Part shown: piece by piece, positions 54,623-64,000 of the stretch | Numbering within the stretch: position 1 is the first letter of the stretch | Layout of the letters: each line of letters begins with the position of its first letter | Origin: Pyropia yezoensis | Taxonomy: Eukaryota > Rhodophyta > Bangiophyceae > Bangiales > Bangiaceae | DNA length: 64,000 nt | Direction of reading: 5' to 3' | Assembly (NCBI GenBank): GCA_009829735.1 | Contig: CM020619.1 | Span: forward strand, 28,422,063 to 28,486,062 | The notes under the pieces: generated by a model | Databases searched by the model: none | Told to the model about the DNA's origin: nothing | What the model saw: only the letters and a program-made list of their open reading frames with translations | Translations under genes and position numbers: made by a program

Positions 54623-56551
54623 ATGGTGAGTGCGGGGTTGGAGGCCGACTCTCAGGACGAGCGGATGGAGGACACGCCCCGCGTCGTACCAACCGTCAGA
54701 ACTTCCAGCGGGAGCTCCTCGGCTGACTCGGTGGATGGGATGCCTGCGTCAACCGACGTTGGGTTGGTGGCGGGCTCTCCCCCGGAGGTAGGCCCAGTTA
54801 CTCCACGGGAGGCTTTGAAGAGGTGGTTCTACCCACCATGGCCCCTGTACGGGGAGGGCTTGGCGATCATCCGCTGCGGCCAAGCTGGGACAGCGATGGA
54901 GCGCATCTGGCGGCGCCTACGGGAGACGTTCCCTCGTAGGGTCAGGTTCCGTCCCGACTTCAAGACGAACCAGGTTGCCTTTCTTTACGACGAAGAGGTC
55001 GAAGACGTGCAGCGGGTCAAGAACTTATTGGCCCGCTGGGGTGCCATCGAGGGCCCCGCCAACATGCCGACCTTCACGTGGGACGCGGTGGCAACTCGCC
55101 CCACGTACCTACGTACGACGGACTCCCACCTGCACCACTTTGATGCACGGATGAAGAAGGACATCCGGCGAGGTCCTTACTTGGTGACCTCAGGCCAACT
55201 TGGGTGTGCGCAACAAGCGCCGGCGAACAAGAAGCAACTCTACCCCAAGGAGCATGAGTGGTGGCATCAAGTTGAGGCCCCCTATGGGCTCCCGGCATTG
55301 TTGCCGCGGTTTGTTGACCACTTTGGCTTCGTCATATTGACGGCTAGCCCGGACCACTCAATGTTCGTCATGTTGGCAACACTGTGGCTCCTCGAGGTCA
55401 TGTAGACCTGTGTAGCGTTTGTACAGCGACGCGGGATGTTGTGGCGCTCTTTCCTCGCCTGATCTGAGCTTTGGAGCAGCTCGCTCCTCGGCTAGTGGCT
55501 GAGGTGTACCCGGCGGGCCAGCTCTCTCTACTTGAGGAGATGCTGAGACGTCACAAACTCATCGAGTGGGGGAGAATCGAGCACAAGTTGCGCCGATCCT
55601 CCCACGGGTCCAAGGAGGAAGGTTCACTACGCCACTTCGTCTGGGTCGGCCGTGAACTTCACGACGGCCGGGTGGTACTCATGGAAGGATTGGGCATGGG
55701 AGACTACCCGTATGCCCCGGGGGCTGAGCGCCACACTGCACCGCCTCCAGACAAGATGTCAGTGGTGGGCGTAGCTTTGCACCCAGAGTGTTTGGCGCAA
55801 GGCACGGCGGCGGCCTCAACTCGAGGTCGCTGCTACATTCACGCTGCACCCGCTCGGCGTCTCCCTTTTCTTCCATTCGTCCCGTTCCAGCCGCACGGGG
55901 ACATCCTGATAAGCGTTGCAATCGATTCATCCACGCCTGTGTCCCCCAACTTGGGGGTCACTCTTCTCACGGCCTACCCCAAGTTGATGTTGCCGACAAC
56001 GCCCTTGAAGTCGGAGATACTGATCACCACAATGGTGGGCAGGATGTCGTGGAAGGCCGCGTCCGCTGCCACCCTCCAAGCGTAGGAGCCTACAAAACTT
56101 GAAGAGCGCTCTGTGACAGTCATCTCATTCGCGCGTTCCGAGTCCGTAGCAGAGTTCATGACGGCTGAGTTGGCTCGTATCGGGTCCATCATACCTTTTT
56201 TGGCACCGCTTGGGCGCGGCAGTCGTCGGGCGAGCCGGACCTACTGACCCCCTCGTCGTCGTCGCCGCTACTCAAGGCGCTTTCCCTCCGTGTCGGAAGA
56301 CGAGTTGTCTCAATCCGCGTCGGAGTCATCCACCCCGTCGGCGACCCAGTCGGTCCAGCGTCTGCGTCACAAACCTTGCGTGCCATACCAAGCAGGCTAC
56401 AAACTGCAATCGTCGTCGCGCTCGCGACTGTGTTGGTAACGACGGTTCCGACTTGGAACCGCCGGCTTCGTCGACTAGCGGGGATCGCTATCGACATGGG
56501 TCTCGCCGTTCCCCTTCACGTGAGGGTGGGGAGTTCAGCATGCGTGCTTAG
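54623..56551 (+). pseudogene. Antisense ORF of element 3 (aORF3), broken
   Basis: From the ATG at 54623 a frame runs to TAG at 55405 (260 codons), then mixed coding continues in other frames at 55471-56085 and 56210-56551. The N-terminus is acidic and Ser-rich; the middle is mixed (REALKRWFYPPWPLYGEG; FTWDAVATRPTYLRT). The end is Arg/Ser-rich (SGDRYRHGSRRSPSREGG), like the tail of aORF1. It lies between pol and the 3' LTR on the opposite strand, as in elements 1 and 2. Confidence 0.55.
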
Positions 56552-56661
56552 TTGAAAGTTGCTTTTGTTGAGAGAGTGAGAGGTCTAGGGCTGTAGTAAA
56601 AGCCACATTGCGTACCACTTCGATATGAAGCACTCTCGTGGCACAGCCACTCGACCTTCCC

Positions 56662-58090
56662 TCACGCTGAAAGAGGACGGTCAGGGCCGATGTCGTTCCG
56701 GGGGCAGTAATCCCGGACCTTCTCAGCCGGGAGGTCCTCTACATACTCCGAAGTACAGTCCTTGGCACGATAGCGAAACCAACGCACACTCAAGATGAGG
56801 CGGTCAGTATCCTCATCCCAGCCGTGGTCGATGAACTTATCGACCACGAACTCCTGCTGGCCATTGTTGCTCGCAGGCTGCCAAAGCAAACGCCACACCT
56901 TCAGCGCACGCGCCCGAGCCGGGTCGCCTGGAGGAGGTGGTGCAACCTTCACCACGTCCTGTCCGCTTAATTTACGGATCCCATCGTCACTGTCAACGGT
57001 GAACCGTCGCTCATTAGTACGAAGGACATTGTGTGCTCCCTTCGTCTGAATCACTAGCTTCCCCCCAGTCTGGTTGTGCGAAAGTCACAGCACCCAGTCA
57101 CCCTGCTTGGGGACGTGCTTGACGTAACGAACTTTCTTATTAAAAGTAGGCTTGTAGCGCTTCTGCGGCCTGTCCACCTCAGCCCTGACTTGTGGGATGA
57201 GGGTCTCTAGCGTTGCGACAGACTCCACCGTACTCTCAGTACGAGTAGATGTCCTTCCACCGGCCTCCGCAGTTGGGAGTGACCGCTGAAAAGCAATAGA
57301 CCGCACGCTGCGTGGATCACAAAAGAAATGGGTGCTTCTCGTGTACGAGAGTGAGCCTGCGATTGTAGGCCGAAGTCAAGATAAAAATGTATTGGTCCCA
57401 CGTTTTCAATTGCTCACTGACAAAGCGGCGCAGCCGCCTTGCAATAGTTTTGGTCAAGCGCTCTACCTGCTCATCAGCATAAGGGTGGTAGGGGGTGGCA
57501 TAGTTTGCCCGAACCACCAACACATCCAGCTCTTCCTGAAACGGTACGAACGCAAGTTGCGGTCCCTTCTCCGACAGCGTACTGTACAGGATGCCATACG
57601 CGGCAATCAAGTGAACTTGGAGGCCTGAAACGACCAGCATGGCCGTGATCTCTGCCAGGGGGATCGCTCGCGTAAGTTTCGTAAAGCAATCGCAGATAAC
57701 CAGGAGGTCTTGGTAACCATCCTCCGTCACTGGCAGAGACCCAAGGATGGCCATCGCCAACGCGGCGAAGGGTTTCTTAGCCGGGAGCAGCAGCATGGCC
57801 GAAGTAGGCCGCCGTTTCATCAGGCGATTCTGCGCACAACTTGTGCATGTAGCTACCCATTTGTAGATGTCCACCACCATAGAGGGCCAGTAGTACCGGA
57901 TCCTCAGTGTCTGATAAAGCTTGCTAGACACCAGGTGGCCACCTTTGGGAGCGGTATGCTCCCGCTGAAGAATGCTCTCCTTCAGTGATGAGGGGACAAC
58001 AACTAGTTCAGTCTCCTAGATCGCCCCTCTCCTCGAAAGGAGGCTATCGTCTCCGACGAAGAGTTGCATCTCGGCCAAAGCGTCCAGCGG
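56662..58090 (-). pseudogene. Element 3 pol remnant: integrase and chromodomain
   Basis: From about 58010 the minus strand encodes an integrase N-terminus with His-His (HTAPKGGHL) and Cys-Cys (CTSCAQNR) zinc ligands and YYWPSMVVDIYKW. Core motifs follow in degraded form (AILGSLPV, LSEKGPQL, YADEQVERL). Another frame (57054-56662) carries a chromodomain (EFVVDKFIDHGWDEDTDR ... SEYVEDLP). The second catalytic Asp has become Glu in LSEKGPQ and frames change, so it is dead. Confidence 0.85.
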
Positions 58091-58249
58091 CTCCCTCTGC
58101 AACTTGCAGAAGGCACTTTAAGCCTGGGAGCTCACAACTAAGTCCACTAATAGGGGCAAGCACTTGTTGTTCTCTGGCGCCTCGGGGCCGAACACCTGCC
58201 CGGAGCGCGTGAATACCCGCGGCCTGTCCAATACTCATTGGAGCACAAC

Positions 58250-58410
58250 GGGCACAAAATTCGGTCCGGTGTCTGACAGAGTCCTTTCCGGGATGCTACA
58301 CGCGGCAAGACAGTGCGGGACGTCTCCACGGACCGCTTTTGCATACAGCAACCCATCCACATGCGTCAACTCTCATATGGGCCAGAAGTTCCTGGTCCTC
58401 AGGATCTAGT
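58250..58410 (-). pseudogene. Second integrase core fragment
   Basis: The minus strand reads AACSIPERTLSDTGPNFVP, an integrase core block (second catalytic Asp), upstream of the main integrase remnant on that strand. Its position before the zinc-binding region is out of order, so pol here is scrambled or a second fragment is nested. The same piece is mirrored in the right arm (63560-63720). Confidence 0.5.
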
Positions 58411-58983
58411 ATGGTGTACTAGACCCGAGCTAAACACAGCAGGGGGCGTCGCGCTCCCGTTCAAGGATACTTTCCGTGAGGGTGGCGGGTGTAACAACTT
58501 GTTACGACCCCTATCACAGCCTCGAGCCCATCACCGACGAGTGAAGGTCCGCCGTCCTCTACCCGCCTAGTTGGCGATGGCTCTACGCCGAAGTTGAATC
58601 CAACCCGAGTGGATCTCGCGGGGACAATCCTCTCACCTTGGGACAGTCCCTTTGAGCGTACCTTTCTGTGGCCGAAGTGCGAACCACCGGTCCAAGGAGA
58701 ACCCTCAGGGTGAACACCCGAATTTGTCGGGATGGAATACCGCCCGCACCCATACCGACGGCCCTGCTGGCTGGAGTGCCTCTAGCACCTCCGCGACCCC
58801 AGGAACACCCCGTGTCTGGCCAGTATTCGAAGGCGCCGGAGCAAAGTCGTCACCGGAGAGTTTCTCGAACGGCGGGGGGTCCGATCCAGCCGTGTTGGAT
58901 TAGGACCCTCACGTTGCAAGCCAAGGAAGAAAGCGGAAGTGCGTTCTACTTCCGGGCGCCCCCGGCGGTAAAGCTTACCTCCA

Positions 58984-59001
58984 TCCTCTGCTGCTCCACC
59001 A
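58984..59001 (-). other. Primer-binding site next to left-arm LTR
   Basis: TGGTGGAGCAGCAGAGGA on the minus strand, one mismatch from elements 1 and 2, two bases from the LTR end. It marks the LTR as a 5' LTR of a minus-strand element. Confidence 0.75.
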
Positions 59002-59003
59002 TA

Positions 59004-59470
59004 TGTGGCAATACCCGCTCACAGTAACCTCCACCAAGTTGGTGGCAACGGCACCGGTGCCTCTCGTAACGTTGACAGCCGGAAGAAGCGCAAGCCGCAC
59101 CCACGCTGTCCCTCCTGTGCCGCAAACCCCCCACCGCCAAACAAGAGGACGGTGTGTGGGCCAACAGTTTCTTGGTCGGGACGGGGAAGCGAGGCCAAGC
59201 CCCGCTTTCGCTCTCCTTATCCCCCCAGGGTCCCTCAAAACCTCGCCACTCAGAATCTCCCACCCCAGCATCTGCCCACCGGGCCGCACGAAAACTCGAG
59301 ACTATAAAATGCAGAAAACCCACAAGTCCAAGTTGGTCTTACTACTATGCAAATTATCCCTACACTGGGGAATATGCACCCAAATGCATGGGGAGAAACG
59401 GGTCAGACTAGCTGCCTGCCGTCCCTTGTCTGGCACGTGTTGCGCCTTACCTGGGGTGAGTACTGCCACT
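59004..59470 (-). repeat. Element 3 5' LTR (left arm)
   Basis: 467 bp, related to the solo LTR at 14298. Its first base is A instead of T (AGTGGCAG), so the usual TG start is lost. No target duplication was found beyond it. Confidence 0.85.
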
Positions 59471-59952
59471 GGTTGGACAGGGTCATGGGTCTGATTACTT
59501 CCCGCTCAATGGACAGCGCTTATTGTACGTGCACGGCGTTTCCACATCTTCAAGAGCCGGAGTCCGGCGGCAAAAGAGCGCGGCAGGAGCTCGGGCAATG
59601 GCGTTCATGGCAGCTGTCTTCTTGCGAGAGCGGTTTTGAGAACAAGCTCTCCGCCGTCGCAGCCCAACACCAACAGCGTCGCAAGCTTGTGGTTGTACAC
59701 ACTTGTCAAGTCTATGTCTTTCCTTTAACAGAGCGGCGGCCGCGGAAGCGGTGGCGCCATTGCTTACACCGGGGCTTCCATTGACACGGACAAAACGGGA
59801 ATCACAGCAAGCTTGAAAACAGCAGCGAGCTGAAGGTACCAGACAAAGAGAAGACAACAAACTGGAGGTTTTGAATCACTGGATGTAGACGACCTCACAT
59901 GCCATGGCTGCAACCGGCAGAGAAATGTGCGGGTCGAGACAAAAGGGTGTCA

Positions 59953-60036
59953 TAGCTTCAGGTAGTACCTCATGGTTCTTCGATCTACCGACCTCTGGGT
60001 TATGGGCCCAGCGCGCTACCACTGCGCTATGAAGCT
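59953..60036 (-). tRNA. tRNA-iMet (CAT) with 12-nt T-loop insertion, left-arm copy
   Basis: Exact mirror of the gene at 61933-62016; the insertion corresponds to 59967-59978. See that entry for the structure. Confidence 0.8.
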
Positions 60037-60070
60037 TGAGATTAACGCCGCTACGCAGCGACCAAGTTTG

Positions 60071-60304
60071 TCAAAATTTTATCCCTGTCATCCGCCATTC
60101 CATAGGTCTTGCGCATCTGTCGTTGTGGCCATGAAGTCGTGGATGTCCACTGGACCGCCCGGGACTTCCCCCGAGCATTGCGTCGCGGATGCCCCATGGT
60201 CGCGGCCGTGTCGATGAAGAAAAGCGCATGCGGTCGACACCGGGGCACGCAACAAAAAGAGCGGGCAGGATCAGGGCCATGACCAGCGCCAAGATCGACT
60301 GCAT
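60071..60304 (-). CDS. Possible small secreted protein, 77 aa, left-arm copy
   Basis: Mirror of 61665-61898. An ATG is followed by a strong hydrophobic stretch (SILALVMALILPALFVAC). The rest is basic and of low coding quality, and other frames look equally plausible, so this may be the remnant of a longer gene. Confidence 0.25.
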   Translation of the reverse strand: MQSILALVMALILPALFVACPGVDRMRFSSSTRPRPWGIRDAMLGGSPGRSSGHPRLHGHNDRCARPMEWRMTGIKF

Positions 60305-60965
60305 GCGGGTGTTACCCGCGCTTCTCTATCTATTTTGAAATACTTCCTCCGGAGAGGCCATGTATGCAGCTTGGCAGCCCTACGTAAGTGGCCTTGATGT
60401 ATTGTAAAGTGTGTGGCCGCCTGCCACTCGCTTCCTCAGCTCTAGCGCGGCCTCCCTGGCGAGCGATGAGCGCGGCTGCGGCTGCAGCTGCTGGTGCGAG
60501 TGGCATGGCGGGAGCGATCCGTGCCGTGCGCGCAGGCCACGCACTCGGCCGGTTCCTGCCGTTGTCGCTTAGAAAAGAGAGTCCGAGAGGTAAGCGGTCA
60601 TGGTGCCTGTGGATTTCATGTCAGGGGAGTGCCCCATTGGCGCAGGTCGCGCGGTCAGAAAGAGAACAAAGGGAGAAAAGCGAGAGGACCCGCCTCCCTC
60701 GCACCATTGAGTGAAGGTGATTCTCGCTACCGAATCAACGCGAGCACTACACGACAACTCGGGTCAGCAGGAGCAGAGGAGTTAGCAGGTGGACCAACCG
60801 TGGTGTCTCCAGCGAGTTTGCGACTCACTTGAACACTATCGGAGGTGGATGTCGTTCACAGTTCCTTCGTCACTTCACGGACCGGAAGGGGATACTTGGC
60901 ACCCCAAGAAGGGTGTGTCTCGAGCGGCTCGGCTGAAGTTTGCCCAGAAGCGTAAGCACCCCATC

Positions 60966-61003
60966 ATTAAAGGGTGCATTCGAGACGCTCGGTCCCGTCC
61001 CCG
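60966..61003. other. 38-bp palindrome spacer
   Basis: The only non-complementary sequence between the arms. It has no internal symmetry that I see. Confidence 0.95.
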
Positions 61004-61664
61004 GATGGGGTGCTTACGCTTCTGGGCAAACTTCAGCCGAGCCGCTCGAGACACACCCTTCTTGGGGTGCCAAGTATCCCCTTCCGGTCCGTGAAGTGAC
61101 GAAGGAACTGTGAACGACATCCACCTCCGATAGTGTTCAAGTGAGTCGCAAACTCGCTGGAGACACCACGGTTGGTCCACCTGCTAACTCCTCTGCTCCT
61201 GCTGACCCGAGTTGTCGTGTAGTGCTCGCGTTGATTCGGTAGCGAGAATCACCTTCACTCAATGGTGCGAGGGAGGCGGGTCCTCTCGCTTTTCTCCCTT
61301 TGTTCTCTTTCTGACCGCGCGACCTGCGCCAATGGGGCACTCCCCTGACATGAAATCCACAGGCACCATGACCGCTTACCTCTCGGACTCTCTTTTCTAA
61401 GCGACAACGGCAGGAACCGGCCGAGTGCGTGGCCTGCGCGCACGGCACGGATCGCTCCCGCCAAGCCACTCGCACCAGCAGCTGCAGCCGCAGCCGCGCT
61501 CATCGCTCGCCAGGGAGGCCGCGCTAGAGCTGAGGAAGCGAGTGGCAGGCGGCCACACACTTTACAATACATCAAGGCCACTTACGTAGGGCTGCCAAGC
61601 TGCATACATGGCCTCTCCGGAGGAAGTATTTCAAAATAGATAGAGAAGCGCGGGTAACACCCGC

Positions 61665-61898
61665 ATGCAGTCGATCTTGGCGCTGGTCATGGCCCTGATC
61701 CTGCCCGCTCTTTTTGTTGCGTGCCCCGGTGTCGACCGCATGCGCTTTTCTTCATCGACACGGCCGCGACCATGGGGCATCCGCGACGCAATGCTCGGGG
61801 GAAGTCCCGGGCGGTCCAGTGGACATCCACGACTTCATGGCCACAACGACAGATGCGCAAGACCTATGGAATGGCGGATGACAGGGATAAAATTTTGA
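61665..61898 (+). CDS. Possible small secreted protein, 77 aa, right-arm copy
   Basis: Identical to the left-arm ORF (60071-60304). The signal-peptide-like start is the only recognisable feature. It lies 35 bp upstream of the tRNA gene. Confidence 0.25.
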   Translation: MQSILALVMALILPALFVACPGVDRMRFSSSTRPRPWGIRDAMLGGSPGRSSGHPRLHGHNDRCARPMEWRMTGIKF

Positions 61899-61932
61899 CA
61901 AACTTGGTCGCTGCGTAGCGGCGTTAATCTCA

Positions 61933-62016
61933 AGCTTCATAGCGCAGTGGTAGCGCGCTGGGCCCATAACCCAGAGGTCGGTAGATCGAAGAACCATGAG
62001 GTACTACCTGAAGCTA
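61933..62016 (+). tRNA. tRNA-iMet (CAT) with 12-nt T-loop insertion
   Basis: Acceptor stem AGCTTCA/TGAAGCT (61933-61939 with 62009-62015) pairs fully; discriminator A is 62016. D stem GCGC/GCGC, anticodon stem CTGGG/CCCAG with loop CCCATAA (anticodon CAT at 61965-61967), variable loop AGGTC, T stem GGTAG/CTACC (61980-61984 with 62004-62008). The T loop is 19 nt instead of 7. Removing 61991-62002 (GAACCATGAGGT) leaves ATCGAAA, the eukaryotic initiator T loop. The A1:T72 pair and three G:C pairs in the anticodon stem are also initiator features. A TTTT terminator follows at 62025-62028. CCA is not encoded. The insertion is probably an ectopic intron; a decayed tRNA is the alternative. Confidence 0.82.
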
Positions 62017-62498
62017 TGACACCCTTTTGTCTCGACCCGCACATTTCTCTGCCGGTTGCAGCCATGGCATGTGAGGTCGTCTACATCCAGTGATTCAAAA
62101 CCTCCAGTTTGTTGTCTTCTCTTTGTCTGGTACCTTCAGCTCGCTGCTGTTTTCAAGCTTGCTGTGATTCCCGTTTTGTCCGTGTCAATGGAAGCCCCGG
62201 TGTAAGCAATGGCGCCACCGCTTCCGCGGCCGCCGCTCTGTTAAAGGAAAGACATAGACTTGACAAGTGTGTACAACCACAAGCTTGCGACGCTGTTGGT
62301 GTTGGGCTGCGACGGCGGAGAGCTTGTTCTCAAAACCGCTCTCGCAAGAAGACAGCTGCCATGAACGCCATTGCCCGAGCTCCTGCCGCGCTCTTTTGCC
62401 GCCGGACTCCGGCTCTTGAAGATGTGGAAACGCCGTGCACGTACAAGAAGAGCTGTCCATTGAGCGGGAAGTAATCAGACCCATGACCCTGTCCAACC

Positions 62499-62965
62499 AG
62501 TGGCAGTACTCACCCCAGGTAAGGCGCAACACGTGCCAGACAAGGGACGGCAGGCAGCTAGTCTGACCCGTTTCTCCCCATGCATTTGGGTGCATATTCC
62601 CCAGTGTAGGGATAATTTGCATAGTAGTAAGACCAACTTGGACTTGTGGGTTTTCTGCATTTTATAGTCTCGAGTTTTCGTGTGGCCCGGTGGGCAGATG
62701 CTGGGGTGGGAGATTCTGAGTGGCGAGGTTCTGAGGGACCCTGGGGGGATAAGGAGAGCGAAAGCGGGGCTTGGCCTCGCTTCCCCGTCCCGACCAAGAA
62801 ACTGTTGGCCCACACACCGTCCTCTTGTTTGGCGGTGGGGGGTTTGCGGCACAGGAGGGACAGCGTGGGTGCGGCTTGCGCTTCTTCCGGCTGTCAACGT
62901 TACGAGAGGCACCGGTGCCGTTGCCACCAACTTGGTGGAGGTTACTGTGAGCGGGTATTGCCACA
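62499..62965 (+). repeat. Element 3 family 5' LTR (right arm)
   Basis: Mirror of 59004-59470. In this arm the LTR is followed on the plus strand by its PBS and element body, which leaves the window. Confidence 0.85.
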
Positions 62966-62967
62966 TA

Positions 62968-62985
62968 TGGTGGAGCAGCAGAGGA
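62968..62985 (+). other. Primer-binding site next to right-arm LTR
   Basis: TGGTGGAGCAGCAGAGGA, two bases after the LTR end; same as in the left arm. Confidence 0.75.
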
Positions 62986-64000
62986 TGGAGGTAAGCTTTA
63001 CCGCCGGGGGCGCCCGGAAGTAGAACGCACTTCCGCTTTCTTCCTTGGCTTGCAACGTGAGGGTCCTAAGCCAACACGGCTGGATCGGACCCCCCGCCGT
63101 TCGAGAAACTCTCCGGTGACGACTTTGCTCCGGCGCCTTCGAATACTGGCCAGACACGGGGTGTTCCTGGGGTCGCGGAGGTGCTAGAGGCACTCCAGCC
63201 AGCAGGGCCGTCGGTATGGGTGCGGGCGGTATTCCATCCCGACAAATTCGGGTGTTCACCCTGAGGGTTCTCCTTGGACCGGTGGTTCGCACTTCGGCCA
63301 CAGAAAGGTACGCTCAAAGGGACTGTCCCAAGGTGAGAGGATTGTCCCCGCGAGATCCACTCGGGTTGGATTCAACTTCGGCGTAGAGCCATCGCCAACT
63401 AGGCGGGTAGAGGACGGCGGACCTTCACTCGTCGGTGATGGGCTCGAGGCTGTGATAGGGGTCGTAACAAGTTGTTACACCCGCCACCCTCACGGAAAGT
63501 ATCCTTGAACGGGAGCGCGACGCCCCCTGCTGTGTTTAGCTCGGGTCTAGTACACCATACTAGATCCTGAGGACCAGGAACTTCTGGCCCATATGAGAGT
63601 TGACGCATGTGGATGGGTTGCTGTATGCAAAAGCGGTCCGTGGAGACGTCCCGCACTGTCTTGCCGCGTGTAGCATCCCGGAAAGGACTCTGTCAGACAC
63701 CGGACCGAATTTTGTGCCCGTTGTGCTCCAATGAGTATTGGACAGGCCGCGGGTATTCACGCGCTCCGGGCAGGTGTTCGGCCCCGAGGCGCCAGAGAAC
63801 AACAAGTGCTTGCCCCTATTAGTGGACTTAGTTGTGAGCTCCCAGGCTTAAAGTGCCTTCTGCAAGTTGCAGAGGGAGCCGCTGGACGCTTTGGCCGAGA
63901 TGCAACTCTTCGTCGGAGACGATAGCCTCCTTTCGAGGAGAGGGGCGATCTAGGAGACTGAACTAGTTGTTGTCCCCTCATCACTGAAGGAGAGCATTCT

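Larger units (their letters stand above)
43015..59470 (-). mobile_element. Element 3: Ty3/gypsy retrotransposon, internally deleted, split by element 2
   Basis: On the minus strand: 5' LTR 59004-59470, PBS, scrambled pol remnants, integrase with chromodomain, then on the plus strand a broken antisense ORF, then a purine tract and a 3' LTR. The 3' LTR (43015-43472 plus 54296-54300) was split when element 2 inserted at TACTG; removing element 2 gives a 463-bp LTR. Gag, protease and RT are missing. No matching target duplication flanks the two outer ends, so rearrangement has occurred and the two LTRs may not come from one insertion. Confidence 0.7.
57969..60965 (+). repeat. Left arm of a 6-kb palindrome
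   Basis: Each position x here pairs with 121969 minus x in the right arm, without a single indel over 2997 bp. Substitutions found: 58899/63070, 59238/62731, 59286/62683, 59518/62451, 59522/62447, 60505/61464. The arm contains the element 3 5' end, its 5' LTR, a tRNA gene and unannotated DNA. The true outer limit is unknown because the right arm leaves the window. Confidence 0.98.
61004..64000 (-). repeat. Right arm of the 6-kb palindrome
   Basis: Reverse complement of 57969-60965 with at least six substitutions and no indels. It is still matching at the last base of the window. Confidence 0.98.

Noticed and set aside
60789..61180. Mirror-image ORFs crossing the palindrome centre
   Set aside because: They exist only because the arms are complementary; start codon is not ATG and no motif is present.
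1..64000. CRISPR array, rRNA genes, bacterial operons
   Set aside because: No regularly spaced short repeats, no rRNA sequence, and no bacterial gene organisation seen.

Overview
The window looks like nuclear DNA from a very GC-rich eukaryote. Long C/G homopolymers, glycine- and alanine-rich proteins, intron-poor genes, a hedgehog-type Hint (Hog) protein and a tRNA with an insertion in its T arm together suggest a bangiophyte red alga of the Porphyra/Pyropia type. That assignment is inference; no species marker is present.

Layout. 1-1398 (-) is the 5' part of a fusion gene: a sugar-phosphate nucleotidyltransferase joined to a GHMP kinase of glucuronokinase type, running off the left edge. 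4013-6528 (+) is a secreted Hog/Hint protein gene broken by a 1355-bp Tc1/mariner element and a frameshift. 7858-18261 is a complete Ty3/gypsy chromovirus-like retrotransposon on the minus strand (element 1; TSD AGGTA; LTRs differ at one site), whose pol is interrupted by a solo LTR of another family (TSD GACCG). 18922-19851 is a small inverted-repeat element. 22827-26042 (-) is a VIT/vWA protein, 26338-26757 (-) a small tail-anchored protein, 32716-34548 (+) a two-DEP-domain protein, and 34952-36303 (-) a spliced gene of unknown function. Most DNA between these genes is low-complexity and has no gene I can support.

The right part is a nest of Ty3/gypsy elements. A decayed element 4 (+, about 37847-43014) is followed by element 3 (-, 43015-59470), and the 3' LTR of element 3 is split by the young full-length element 2 (+, 43473-54290; TSD TACTG). 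The window ends in a very large inverted repeat: 2997-bp arms (57969-60965 and 61004-64000) around a 38-bp spacer, with no indels and at least six substitutions. Each arm holds one initiator-type tRNA-Met gene.

How the retroelements work together. Three elements have gag followed by pro-RT-RNaseH-IN-chromodomain in the -1 frame. Each has a heptamer ending in AAAC placed exactly one codon before the gag stop. Four share an unusual primer-binding site. Three carry a long extra ORF on the opposite strand between pol and the 3' LTR; it is intact (628 and 815 codons of protein) in both young copies even though their pol genes are broken. This antisense gene, and the tRNA-iMet with a 12-nt T-loop insertion, are the strongest candidates for something not yet described.
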